Below, one piece after another: positions 14,592 to 22,747 of a stretch of DNA of 22,773 nucleotides (within the stretch, counting starts at the first letter, position 1; the number at the start of each line of letters is the position of its first letter). A program made the position numbers and the translations under genes. The DNA is from JBIOWF01 sp044868295 (lineage in GTDB: Bacteria; Actinomycetota; Actinomycetes; Streptosporangiales; Streptosporangiaceae): NCBI GenBank assembly GCA_044868295.1, contig JBIOWF010000105.1:1-22773 (forward strand). The letters run 5' to 3'. The notes under the pieces were generated by a model, which was not told the origin of the DNA, ran no database searches, and saw only the letters and a list, made by a program, of their open reading frames with translations.

Positions 14592-15740
14592 TCAGGCTTC
14601 GGCGGCGAGCTTGGCCAGCCGGTTCTCGTACATGCGGATCACCTCGTCGCGGCCCGCGGTGGCCTTCTCGTAGGTGAGCAACTCGGTGATCTGCTCTGCC
14701 GACTTCCCGCGCATCCGTGCTCGCAAGGAGGCCACGGTCAGCCCGGTGTAACCGGGCATCGGCTCAGCCGGCACCGCCTCCACCGCGGCTTCGAGCGGAG
14801 CCTTCTTGGCGGCGGTTCCAGACGGAGCGATCTCGCCGGAGACTGCGAGCAGGCCCTCCTCAACGGGAGCCTCCGGCGAGGCCTTCTCGCCTCGCGGCGT
14901 AGCAGGCTTCCTCGTCCGCGTCCCGCTCGTCTTCTTGGCAGGCGTCTCAGCCGACTCCTCGGCCGTCGTGCCGATCGGCTCAGCGGAGGTCACCTCCGCG
15001 GTCACGGCGGCCTTCCTCGTCGCGCGAGGCCTGGCGGGCGCCGCGTCCGGCGTCGAGGCGGTCGAGGCGGTCGAGGCGGTCTTCCGGGTGGCGCGCGGCT
15101 TGGCAGTGGCCGTCTCGGCCGGGACCTCCGGCGCTGGTTCCGTGGTCACCGCAGGGGCTGCGGGGGCGTCAGCCGGGATCTGCTGCGCGGGCTCGACCGC
15201 GGCCTCCGGGGCGGCCGACTCGGCAGGTACGGCCGGCGCCTTCGGCTCGGCGGAGACTTGCGGCTTCTCCACCAGCCCATTGGTCCGTGTGCCGGTCGTG
15301 GCGCCGTCGGCCGACGCCTTGTCGGCGACCGTGTCTCCGGCCCCGTCCGCTGCCGTGTCTTCGGCCGGGGTCTTCCGCGCGGGGGCGAAGATGACCGGCT
15401 CTGGCTTGGCGCCGTTGGGCTGGCCCTTCTCCGCCCTGTCGGGGCGGGGCGCGAAGATGACGGGCTCGCGCCGGGCGGGCGTGGCGTCCGTCGGCTCCTC
15501 TGACTCTGGCGCGAGCTGCTCGGTCGCGGCCGGGGCGGAGGCGTACGCGTCCTCCTCCTCACTACTGGCCAGGCGCTTGATGGCGGACCTCACCCGGTCG
15601 CCGAGAAGCAGCGCGTGCCCGACCCCGCTCAGCGCGGTCTGCAGCACGTGCAAAGGCAGGTCCTTGGCCTTCTCCTTCAGCTCCTCACGGTTGTCGAAGG
15701 CGTCACGGAGAGGCTTGGTGATGGCTCGGAGGACGGACAT
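14592..15740 (-). CDS. Ala/Pro/Lys-rich protein in the Rv1109c position (lipid-droplet-associated-like)
   Basis: This 382-residue protein has three parts. Residues 1-55 are predicted helical (KDLPLHVLQTALSGVGHALLLGDRVR). Residues 55-325 are low complexity, rich in Ala, Pro, Thr, Glu and Lys, with the motif EPVIFAP twice, RATRK twice and a TAS triplet run. Residues 330-382 form a compact C-terminal domain (YTGLTVASLRARMRGKSAEQITELLTYEK...MYENRLAKL), a pattern recurrent in actinobacterial proteins beside ispH. In M. tuberculosis the same slot between xseA and ispH holds Rv1109c, whose family is annotated as lipid-droplet-associated. Homology is suggested by place and by the N-terminus only. The basic PRATRK segments might instead bind DNA. 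The ATG at 15740 has AGGAG at spacing 5. Confidence 0.75.
   Translation of the reverse strand: MSVLRAITKPLRDAFDNREELKEKAKDLPLHVLQTALSGVGHALLLGDRVRSAIKRLASSEEEDAYASAPAATEQLAPESEEPTDATPARREPVIFAPRPDRAEKGQPNGAKPEPVIFAPARKTPAEDTAADGAGDTVADKASADGATTGTRTNGLVEKPQVSAEPKAPAVPAESAAPEAAVEPAQQIPADAPAAPAVTTEPAPEVPAETATAKPRATRKTASTASTASTPDAAPARPRATRKAAVTAEVTSAEPIGTTAEESAETPAKKTSGTRTRKPATPRGEKASPEAPVEEGLLAVSGEIAPSGTAAKKAPLEAAVEAVPAEPMPGYTGLTVASLRARMRGKSAEQITELLTYEKATAGRDEVIRMYENRLAKLAAEA
15052..15078. repeat. 9-bp tandem repeat, three copies, in coding sequence
   Basis: GTCGAGGCG is repeated exactly three times (15052, 15061, 15070). On the coding minus strand it encodes TASTASTAS in the low-complexity linker of the Ala/Pro/Lys-rich protein. 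Confidence 0.85.
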
Positions 15741-15769
15741 CGCGGCTCCTGGGGAGATCTTCTATCGGG

Positions 15770-15789
15770 CGGTCTGTCTCGCAAGACCG
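15770..15789. promoter_or_regulatory. Inverted repeat between divergent genes
   Basis: CGGTCT (15770-15775) and AGACCG (15784-15789) form a 6-bp inverted repeat with an 8-nt centre, between the starts of the Ala/Pro/Lys-rich gene and ispH. It could be an operator serving both genes or a chance palindrome. Confidence 0.25.
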
Positions 15790-15814
15790 GTGAAGTGACG
15801 ACTGCTGCTCCACA

Positions 15815-15820
15815 TAGCAT
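15815..15820 (+). promoter_or_regulatory. -10 box of a probably leaderless ispH promoter
   Basis: TAGCAT lies 6 nt before the ispH ATG at 15827. That places the expected transcription start at the first base of the start codon, as in the leaderless transcripts common in actinobacteria. There is no convincing Shine-Dalgarno and no clear -35 hexamer. Confidence 0.45.
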
Positions 15821-15826
15821 AGGAAC

Positions 15827-16795
15827 ATGGACTCACGGAGCTCCGCGACGCGTCGCGTACTGGTCGCAAAGCCGCGCGGTTACTGCGCTGGTGTGGACCG
15901 TGCCGTCGAGGCGGTCGAGAAGGCGCTGGAGCAGTACGGCGCGCCGATCTACGTGCGCAAGCAGATCGTGCACAACACTCACGTGGTCAGGACGCTGGAA
16001 GCCCGTGGCGCGATCTTCGTAGAGGAGACCGAGGAGGTCCCCGAGGGCGCGATCGTGGTGTTCTCCGCCCACGGCGTCGCGCCGAGCGTCCACGAGGAGG
16101 CCGCGAGCCGGAGTCTCAAAACGATCGACGCGACGTGCCCCCTCGTCACGAAGGTGCACAACGAGGCCAAGCGGTTCGCCGCCAAGGACTACGACATCCT
16201 GCTCATCGGCCACGAAGGCCATGAAGAGGTCGAGGGCACCGCGGGCGAGGCGCCGCAGCACATTCAGCTGGTGGACGGGCTCGACGGCGTCGGCAAAGTC
16301 ACCGTGCGCGACCCGGAAAGGGTCGTCTGGCTCTCGCAGACGACGCTCTCGGTGGACGAGACAGACGCCACCGTCGCGCGGCTCCGTCAGCGCTTTCCGA
16401 ATCTGATCGATCCGCCGAGCGACGACATCTGCTACGCCACGTCGAACAGGCAGGCGGCGGTCAAAGAGATCGCGGCCGAGTCCGACCTGGTCATCGTGGT
16501 CGGCTCCACCAACTCCTCCAACTCCAAGCGCCTGGTGGAGGTGGCGAAGGACTACGGCGCCGACGCGTCCTACCTGGTCGACGACGCGTCCTTCATCCAG
16601 GACGAGTGGCTGGAGGGCGTCGGCACCGTGGGCGTCACGAGCGGTGCCTCAGTCCCGGAGGAGCTCGTCGAGGGCGTGTTGCGCAGGCTCGCCGACCACG
16701 GTTTCACCGACGTGGAGGAAATCGAGTCCGTGAAGGAGAGCATGCGGTTCGCCCTGCCTCACGAGCTCCGCCGCGACCTGCGCGCGACCTCCTAG
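15827..16795 (+). CDS. ispH: 4-hydroxy-3-methylbut-2-enyl diphosphate reductase
   Basis: IspH (LytB) is the last enzyme of the MEP isoprenoid pathway, reducing HMBPP to IPP and DMAPP with a [4Fe-4S] cluster. The 322 residues show the three cluster cysteines C20 (RGYC), C104 (DATCPLVTKVH) and C202 (DICYATSNRQ). They also show the substrate histidines H50, H82 (SAHG) and H132, E134, and the SxN and SGAS motifs (SSNSKRL; TSGASVPE). All catalytic residues are present and the length is typical. The start codon sits just after a TAGCAT box, which suggests leaderless translation. The stop overlaps the convergent DUF6542 gene by 4 nt. Confidence 0.97.
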   Translation: MDSRSSATRRVLVAKPRGYCAGVDRAVEAVEKALEQYGAPIYVRKQIVHNTHVVRTLEARGAIFVEETEEVPEGAIVVFSAHGVAPSVHEEAASRSLKTIDATCPLVTKVHNEAKRFAAKDYDILLIGHEGHEEVEGTAGEAPQHIQLVDGLDGVGKVTVRDPERVVWLSQTTLSVDETDATVARLRQRFPNLIDPPSDDICYATSNRQAAVKEIAAESDLVIVVGSTNSSNSKRLVEVAKDYGADASYLVDDASFIQDEWLEGVGTVGVTSGASVPEELVEGVLRRLADHGFTDVEEIESVKESMRFALPHELRRDLRATS

Positions 16796-17289
16796 CCGTC
16801 CTCGCGGGCGTTGCCGTACACGCGAGGCTCGAAGTAGCCCTCGGGCTCGGGCTGGAAGACGGCCTCACCGCTCTGCCGGGGTTCGGGGACCTTCGCTCGG
16901 GCCGACTTGAGGTCCTCGCGCAGCTCGCGCACGTTTTCCGGGAGCCCGCGCGGCCAGGCGATCGCGAGGACCAGCGCCGAGCCGCCGAACAGCCATGGCG
17001 CCCCGGACGACAGGGCCGTGAACAGCCCAAGGCCCAGCGTCTGGAGGATGGACCCCGCCCGCAGCGACCGGACGAGCTCGATGAACGCCGTCGCCACGAA
17101 GAACAGCAGCGGCGGAGTGACGACGAGGGGCAGCAGGTCACGGGGCTGCACCAGAAGGGCCGCGACGACGCATCCGACCACGAAGGCGGGCCCGGGCAGG
17201 AAGATCTGGCCAAGCAACGTGATCACCAGGAGCAGGGCGATGGCGCCTCGGGCCGTCAGCCTGAGCCCTGGTCGATCCGTGCCTTTCAT
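16792..17289 (-). CDS. DUF6542-type four-helix membrane protein
   Basis: This 165-residue protein has membrane helices at about 12-30, 33-48, 52-75 and 82-112. A charged cytoplasmic tail follows (PENVRELREDLKSARAK...). It matches the DUF6542 family in size, topology and position beside ispH, where Rv1111c lies in M. tuberculosis. The function is unknown. The ATG at 17289 is preceded by a very strong GGGAGGGGGG. It starts 17 nt after the rmuC stop and is probably cotranscribed with rmuC. Its TAG shares a CTAG palindrome with the TAG of ispH. Confidence 0.8.
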   Translation of the reverse strand: MKGTDRPGLRLTARGAIALLLVITLLGQIFLPGPAFVVGCVVAALLVQPRDLLPLVVTPPLLFFVATAFIELVRSLRAGSILQTLGLGLFTALSSGAPWLFGGSALVLAIAWPRGLPENVRELREDLKSARAKVPEPRQSGEAVFQPEPEGYFEPRVYGNAREDG

Positions 17290-17306
17290 CGCCGCCCCCC
17301 TCCCGC

Positions 17307-18629
17307 CTACGACAAGTCTCGCGCCAATTTACCGTTCTGGCGAGGAGCAGGAGGGGCGCTTACCTGCTCTTCATCGAGCAGCTCCGGCATGGACAGCGGC
17401 CGGGGGAGTTCCTCGACGAGCTCCGGCCGCTCCAGCGAGCCGTCCACGAGCCCGAGATCCTTCATCCTTCGCGCGCTGACCAGGACCCGGCCCTCCAAGG
17501 AGCCGACGGTCCGGTTGTACGCCGCGACCGCCTTGGCCAGGGCCTTGCCGAGGCCGTCCACGTGGCCTCCCAGATTGCCGAGCCGCTCGTACAACTCCTT
17601 GCCCAGATCGAAGACCGCCCGGGCGTTCTCGCTCAGCGCGGCCTGCTGCCACGCGTACTGCACGGTCCGGAGCATCGTGATCAGCGTGGTCGGGGTGGCG
17701 ATGTGCACCCGCCTGTTCATGGCGTGCTCCAGCAGCCCCGGATCCCGCTGCAGCGCCGGTGCGAGGAACGCCTCGCCGGGGATGAACAACACGACGAACT
17801 CGGGGGCCGGACTGAACGCCTGCCAATACGACTTGGCGGCCAGCCGGTCGACGTGCTCGCGCAGGTGCCGGGCATGCGCGTCGAGCCGTACGGACGTCAG
17901 CTCCGGATCTCCCGCCTCGGCGGCCTCGAGATAGGCGGCCAGCGACACCTTCGAGTCGACCACGATGTTCTTGCCGCCGCTGAGCCGCACGACCATGTCC
18001 GGACGGGCCACGCCGTCGGGGGTGGAAACGCTGACCTGCTCGTCGAAGTCGCAGAACCTGGCCATCCCCGCGATCTCGGCCACGCGGCGCAGCTGAAGCT
18101 CCCCCCACCGTCCGCGCGCCTCCGGCCGCTGCAGCGCCCGGACCAGCGCCGACGTCTGGGTCTTGAGCTGCTCGGAGCTTTGCCGTACGAACTCCATCTG
18201 CTTGTTCAGCTCGGCTCGGGCGGCCCGTGCTCCGGACTCGGTTTCCCGCAGCTGGCTTTCGACCTTGGCGAGGGTGTCCTTGAGCGGCGCGACCAGGTTC
18301 TCGACCGCCTGCCTGCGCTGGTCGAGGTCACCGGCGGCCTCCGCGCGACTGGTGTTCAGCCGGTTCTCGGCGAGCTCGAGGAAACGCAGATTGTTGACGT
18401 CGAGGGCACGTGCGGAGATGGCCTGGAACCGCTCGGCCAGTTGGTCCTCGACGTAAGCGACTTTGTCCTCCGCGGCCCGCGTCCGGGCCTCCGCCTCGGC
18501 GACCTTGACCGCGGCCGTGGCCGCCTCGTTCCTCGTCCTGGCCCGGCCGACCGTGAACCCGATCACGAGTCCGGCGGCGAGACCCAGGACCAGTTGGAGT
18601 ACGAGCGCCATGACATCCATCTTCCGCAT
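17307..18629 (-). CDS. rmuC: DNA recombination protein RmuC
   Basis: RmuC is a predicted membrane-tethered nuclease-like protein that limits recombination at inverted repeats. The 440 residues have an N-terminal membrane helix (about 8-28), then a long coiled coil (about 30-165) rich in Ala, Glu and Arg. The RmuC domain (about 165-400) shows RGRWGELQLRRVAE, D211-MVVRL and VVDSK at 223-227, which fit a PD-(D/E)xK nuclease core, and ATPTTLITMLRTVQYAWQQ. Three in-frame ATGs (18629, 18620, 18611) are possible. GGAAG at spacing 9 favours 18611, giving six residues fewer. It is the first gene of a two-gene unit with the DUF6542 gene. Confidence 0.93.
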   Translation of the reverse strand: MRKMDVMALVLQLVLGLAAGLVIGFTVGRARTRNEAATAAVKVAEAEARTRAAEDKVAYVEDQLAERFQAISARALDVNNLRFLELAENRLNTSRAEAAGDLDQRRQAVENLVAPLKDTLAKVESQLRETESGARAARAELNKQMEFVRQSSEQLKTQTSALVRALQRPEARGRWGELQLRRVAEIAGMARFCDFDEQVSVSTPDGVARPDMVVRLSGGKNIVVDSKVSLAAYLEAAEAGDPELTSVRLDAHARHLREHVDRLAAKSYWQAFSPAPEFVVLFIPGEAFLAPALQRDPGLLEHAMNRRVHIATPTTLITMLRTVQYAWQQAALSENARAVFDLGKELYERLGNLGGHVDGLGKALAKAVAAYNRTVGSLEGRVLVSARRMKDLGLVDGSLERPELVEELPRPLSMPELLDEEQVSAPPAPRQNGKLARDLS

Positions 18630-18728
18630 GATCCCAGGACTTCCCAGCCCGAAGTGGGAGGCTCGCGCTGGCTCTCCTCCCGCCTGCCGGCATGGCCGCT
18701 CTGAGCCGGCCCGGCTCCGAGGCGCGGA

Positions 18729-18830
18729 GCGCCGCAGTTCAGGGCAGTGCGGCGCGTGTCAGATCGTGGTGCGACACGGAGCCAAAGGCACCGGGCGACT
18801 CGGATCAGAGGTGCCTGTGGCACCTTTGGC
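18729..18830. repeat. Cluster of three inverted repeats between divergent genes
   Basis: Three hairpins follow each other. GCGCCGCA/TGCGGCGC is at 18729-18736 and 18748-18755. CGTGTC/GACACG is at 18755-18760 and 18773-18778. A nested set is at 18781-18830: GCCAAAGG (18781-18788) pairs with CCTTTGGC (18823-18830). Inside it GGTGCC (18810-18815) can pair either with GGCACC at 18787 or with GGCACC at 18819. No ORF explains the region. Confidence 0.6.
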
Positions 18831-18857
18831 GCCTGCCGATCGGTTTCATCGGTCGCA

Positions 18858-18886
18858 TTGGGCTTGCGCCCGCTCTATTCGATAAC
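18858..18886 (+). promoter_or_regulatory. Promoter of the LppU-like gene
   Basis: TTGGGC (18858-18863) and GATAAC (18881-18886) are 17 nt apart, a good sigma-70-type promoter. Transcription would start near 18893, 7 nt before the GTG at 18900. ATAAC/GTTAT at 18882-18896 forms a small inverted repeat over the start. This promoter argues against the longer reading frame that opens at 18747. Confidence 0.55.
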
Positions 18887-18899
18887 ACAGAGTTATGTC

Positions 18900-19646
18900 G
18901 TGGCTACGCATAGCTCGCGACCGCAGATGATCGGCGTGACGGCCGTGGCGGTGACCGCGGTCGTGGTCGGCGTGGGCGCGCTCATCGCCTCGCAACCGGA
19001 CGCCGACCCCCGACCGGTCGCCTCGACGAGGCTGACATGGATCGAAGGCGCGTGTGTCCGAAGAGAGGGCACGACAGTCGGACTCGCGACGTGCGACCGT
19101 TCGTCCGGGCGGGTGAGCAGGATCGCCGCCGCGCCACCGAGGTGTCCCGCGGACACCGACGAGTTCGTGTCCCTGGGGCCGGGCCGCACAGCATGCGTGC
19201 GGAACACCAGGGAGCCGCACCCGGGCGACCCTGGAAACGGCGGCGGCCTACTGCGAGCCGGGGACTGCATCGCGTTCGCGGGTGGCGAGCGGGCCTGCGC
19301 CGCCAAGGGCTGGTACGGCCGGGTCACCGGCGTGGCCGGGTCACAGAGGCAGTGTCCGCAGGGGACGGCCGACACCCTGAAGCTCAGGGGCGGCTCCGTG
19401 GTGTGCCTCGGCAGGGGCGGGCGGGTAATCGCCGCGGGCGACTGCGTTGAGCGGCCCGCCCTTCACACGTCCGCGCGCCGGATCGTGAAGGTCAGCTGCT
19501 CTTCACCCAAGGCGTGGGCGAAGATCACCAGCCGTGTCCTCTCGGCCGACCGCTGCCCCGGGAACTCCGACCACTACCTCCGGTTCCGCGAGGCGAGCGG
19601 CGTCATCTGCCTGCGCGGTGTTCGGCCCACTCGTCCCGGCCCGTAA
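18900..19646 (+). CDS. Secreted or membrane-anchored protein with three tandem LppU-like Cys repeats
   Basis: With the GTG at 18900 the protein has 248 residues. It has a basic N-terminus, one hydrophobic helix (about 11-31), then three tandem units. Each unit has four cysteines: C52, C65, C82, C99; C123, C133, C152, C169; C182, C200, C219, C237. Each unit follows the plan G-x-C-V/I ... C ... (A/W)-x-x-(I/V) ... CP ... C-(V/L), which resembles the LppU/SCO3897 family of actinobacterial lipoproteins (GDCV...C...KV...CP...LCL). No other cysteine exists in the mature protein, so six disulfides are plausible. There is no lipobox. The function is unknown. ATG 18927 is an alternative start but would lack positive residues before the helix. 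The TAA stop overlaps the ychF promoter. Confidence 0.75.
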   Translation: MATHSSRPQMIGVTAVAVTAVVVGVGALIASQPDADPRPVASTRLTWIEGACVRREGTTVGLATCDRSSGRVSRIAAAPPRCPADTDEFVSLGPGRTACVRNTREPHPGDPGNGGGLLRAGDCIAFAGGERACAAKGWYGRVTGVAGSQRQCPQGTADTLKLRGGSVVCLGRGGRVIAAGDCVERPALHTSARRIVKVSCSSPKAWAKITSRVLSADRCPGNSDHYLRFREASGVICLRGVRPTRPGP

Positions 19647-19649
19647 ACT
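19621..19649 (+). promoter_or_regulatory. ychF promoter overlapping the upstream stop codon
   Basis: TTCGGC (19621-19626) and TAAACT (19644-19649) are 17 nt apart. TAAACT ends 8 nt before the GTG start of ychF, so the transcript should be leaderless. The first three bases of the -10 box are the TAA stop of the preceding gene. Confidence 0.5.
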
Positions 19650-19657
19650 CGGCGTAC

Positions 19658-20746
<1,089 letters not shown>

Positions 20747-20784
20747 TAGCAGGTGAGTCCACCTCGCTCGTAACACGCGGGTGG

Positions 20785-20790
20785 TAGAAC
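20785..20790 (+). promoter_or_regulatory. Possible -10 box of a leaderless amidohydrolase transcript
   Basis: TAGAAC lies 6 nt before the ATG at 20797, with no Shine-Dalgarno in the 50-bp gap after ychF. No -35 is recognisable, so this is weaker than the ispH and ychF cases. Confidence 0.25.
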
Positions 20791-20796
20791 ACGCCC

Positions 20797-22104
20797 ATGC
20801 TCACCGTACGACACGCGGAACGCCTTTTCATCGACAGCACCACGGAGTCGACTGGAGATCTGAGCCTCGCCGATGGCGTCGTCCGCGCGGACTCCGACCG
20901 CGTGCACGGCGGTTACGACGAGATCCTCGACGCGTCCGGCTGCGTCGTCACTCCCGGTCTGGTCAACGCGCATCACCACCTGCTGCAGAGCGCCTTCCGG
21001 ACGTTGCCGGGGACCCGAGGCGTGCCGATGGCCGCGTGGCTGCCCACAATGGCCGCGGCCTATGACGCGGCGGGCGTCGATCCCGAACTGTGTTCGGCCG
21101 CCGCCGGGGTGGGGATCGCCGAAAGCCTGCTCAACGGCGTCACGACCGTGGCCGACCACCACCTCACCTGGCCGGCCGGAGCGAGCGTCCAGCGCACGGT
21201 GGAGATGGCCCGCGCGACGGCTTCGGCCGCCGGGTCCCTCGGCGCGCGACTTGTGTTCGTACGGGGCTCAGCCAGGGACGATCCCCAGGAGGCGGCGGCG
21301 TCCGCCGAGGCGATCGTCCTCGCCCTCGCCCCCGACGGGATCACCGCGGACGGGATGCTACAGGTCGCCGTCGGCCCGGCAGGTGTGCACAGCGGCAGCC
21401 GGGAAACCTTCGCCCTGCTCGGCGAGGTCGCCTCGCGCTATGGCCTGCGCCGCCGCACCCAGGCGAACGAGCAGATCGATGTCGCGATCGCGCTCGAACG
21501 GTACGGCCGGCGCCCGATCGATCTGCTTGAGGATTGGGGATGGCTGGCATCGGATGTGACTCTCGCTCACCTTTGTGGTGTCACCTCCGATGAGATCACA
21601 CGGCTCGCCGCGACCGGCGTCACCGCGACCCACGCCCCGGGATGCGACCTGCCGATGGGCTGGGGCATCGCGCCCGTCGCCGCCCTGCTCGCCGCCGGCG
21701 TCCGGGTGGGTCTCGGCACGAGCGGCGGCGGCAGCAACGACGCGGGGCACCTGCTCGCGGATGCCCGGCTGGCCATGCAGGTGGCGCCGCTGGCCGGGCC
21801 GCCGGTTCCGGCGCGGGACATGCTCGGTATGGCGACGGAAGGGTCGGCGCTCGGACTGGGCCGTCCCGAACTCGGGCATCTGCGCCCGGGCGCCGCGGCG
21901 GATCTTTGCGTCTGGGATGTCTCAGGGGTCGCCGACGCGGGCGTCGCCGACCCGGTGGCCGGCCTGCTCTGGGCCTCGCCGGGACGACGGCCGAAGCACG
22001 TCGTCGTCGCCGGCAGGGTCGTCGTGCGCGACTATCGCCTGGTCACGCGGGATGAAGCGAGCCTTGTCGAGGCGGCGCGGCTTCGAACGCGGGCTTCTGC
22101 TTGA
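20797..22104 (+). CDS. Amidohydrolase related to 8-oxoguanine/hydroxyatrazine (TRZ/ATZ) deaminases, with an altered metal site
   Basis: This 435-residue TIM-barrel amidohydrolase resembles the ATZ/TRZ and 8-oxoguanine deaminase group. The HxH of strand 1 is present (H59, H61 in NAHHHLLQSAFRTLPG), as are VADHH at 118-122, E225 and the strand-6 H258 (LAHLCGV). The strand-5 His ligand, three residues before the conserved Glu (as in guanine deaminase SHISE), is Q222 (TQANE). The strand-8 Asp of the usual GTD/GVD is S309 (GTSGGGSND). Two of five metal or catalytic ligands are therefore replaced in an otherwise well-conserved protein, so activity may be changed or lost. The C-terminal part has the usual GHLRPGAAADLCVWD. 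The ATG at 20797 fits the family start. Its 3' end overlaps the convergent regulator gene by 62 bp. Confidence 0.85.
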   Translation: MLTVRHAERLFIDSTTESTGDLSLADGVVRADSDRVHGGYDEILDASGCVVTPGLVNAHHHLLQSAFRTLPGTRGVPMAAWLPTMAAAYDAAGVDPELCSAAAGVGIAESLLNGVTTVADHHLTWPAGASVQRTVEMARATASAAGSLGARLVFVRGSARDDPQEAAASAEAIVLALAPDGITADGMLQVAVGPAGVHSGSRETFALLGEVASRYGLRRRTQANEQIDVAIALERYGRRPIDLLEDWGWLASDVTLAHLCGVTSDEITRLAATGVTATHAPGCDLPMGWGIAPVAALLAAGVRVGLGTSGGGSNDAGHLLADARLAMQVAPLAGPPVPARDMLGMATEGSALGLGRPELGHLRPGAAADLCVWDVSGVADAGVADPVAGLLWASPGRRPKHVVVAGRVVVRDYRLVTRDEASLVEAARLRTRASA

Positions 22105-22693
22105 CCAGGAACAGGCGGTAGCCCTCGCCGGCCAGCGAGCTCCATCGGTGCCGCGTGCCGCCGTAGTAGTAGATCGAATCGCCTGGGTCGACGACGACCG
22201 TTCCCTGATCGGCCAGGTCGACGAGCACGCTCCCCGACATGACGTAGATGAACTCATCCTCATCGTGGACGTAGTACTCGCCGGGATCGGTGTTCGTCCC
22301 GGTGAACTCCATCGGCTCGAATCCGCGACTGCCGGGGGCGAGCAGCCGCGCCTCACCCGAAGCGAACTGCCCGCGCACGCCCTCGTTAGCACGCAGGACG
22401 TCCGGCCTGGTGTCCCCGGGCTGCCGGACGACGGCGTCCGCCGCGGCGAGCAGCTCCACCTGGCTGCTCGCGAGCGCCGCGGCGATGCGGTCCAGCGAGA
22501 CCATGCTGGGGCGCGCGTGCCCCCGCTCCAGTTGACTGAGGAACGGATGGGAGAGCCCGGTGAGCGAGGCGAGTCGCACCAAGGTCATCCCTCGGGCCCG
22601 CCGAAGCGACCGAATCCGCGCGCCGATGCGCTCAGCCTGCGCGTCTACCACCTTGGCACTTCCCGGCTCGCCTCGCGCCGCTCGTCTCGGCAT
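22043..22693 (-). CDS. XRE-family regulator with a C-terminal cupin sensor domain
   Basis: The 216 residues have a helix-turn-helix of the XRE type (about 20-80: RIRSLRRARGMTLVRLASLTGLSHPFLSQLERG) and a cupin_2 domain (about 130-200). The cupin shows EYYVHDEDEFIYVMSG and DPGDSIYYYGGTRHRW. Such proteins are dimeric repressors or activators that sense a small ligand in the cupin barrel. The first cupin motif has H-x-E rather than H-x-H, but the second keeps its His. The ATG at 22693 is preferred, since AGGGAG lies 9 nt upstream; GTG 22714 has no ribosome site. Being convergent with the amidohydrolase, it may control it or a divergent gene beyond the window; this is inference from position only. 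Confidence 0.88.
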   Translation of the reverse strand: MPRRAARGEPGSAKVVDAQAERIGARIRSLRRARGMTLVRLASLTGLSHPFLSQLERGHARPSMVSLDRIAAALASSQVELLAAADAVVRQPGDTRPDVLRANEGVRGQFASGEARLLAPGSRGFEPMEFTGTNTDPGEYYVHDEDEFIYVMSGSVLVDLADQGTVVVDPGDSIYYYGGTRHRWSSLAGEGYRLFLVKQKPAFEAAPPRQGSLHPA

Positions 22694-22737
22694 GCCCGGC
22701 CACTCCCTGCTCACAATTTCGGACAGCGGCCCGAGGG

Positions 22738-22747
22738 GTTAATTAAC
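22738..22747. promoter_or_regulatory. AT-rich palindrome upstream of the XRE-cupin gene
   Basis: GTTAATTAAC is a perfect 10-bp palindrome in an AT-rich patch 45 bp upstream of the regulator's ATG, in otherwise GC-rich DNA. It may be part of the promoter and a binding site for the regulator itself. The partner promoter hexamers are not clear. Confidence 0.35.

Noticed and set aside
14121..15503. A 460-codon plus-strand frame with Gly/Arg/Leu-rich repeats
   Set aside because: It is antisense to xseA and the Ala/Pro/Lys-rich gene. The repeats mirror the low-complexity coding of the minus strand.
18747..18899. Extension of the LppU-like gene to an ATG at 18747
   Set aside because: The extension runs through a hairpin cluster and upstream of the predicted promoter (18858-18886), and its residues are unlike a signal sequence.
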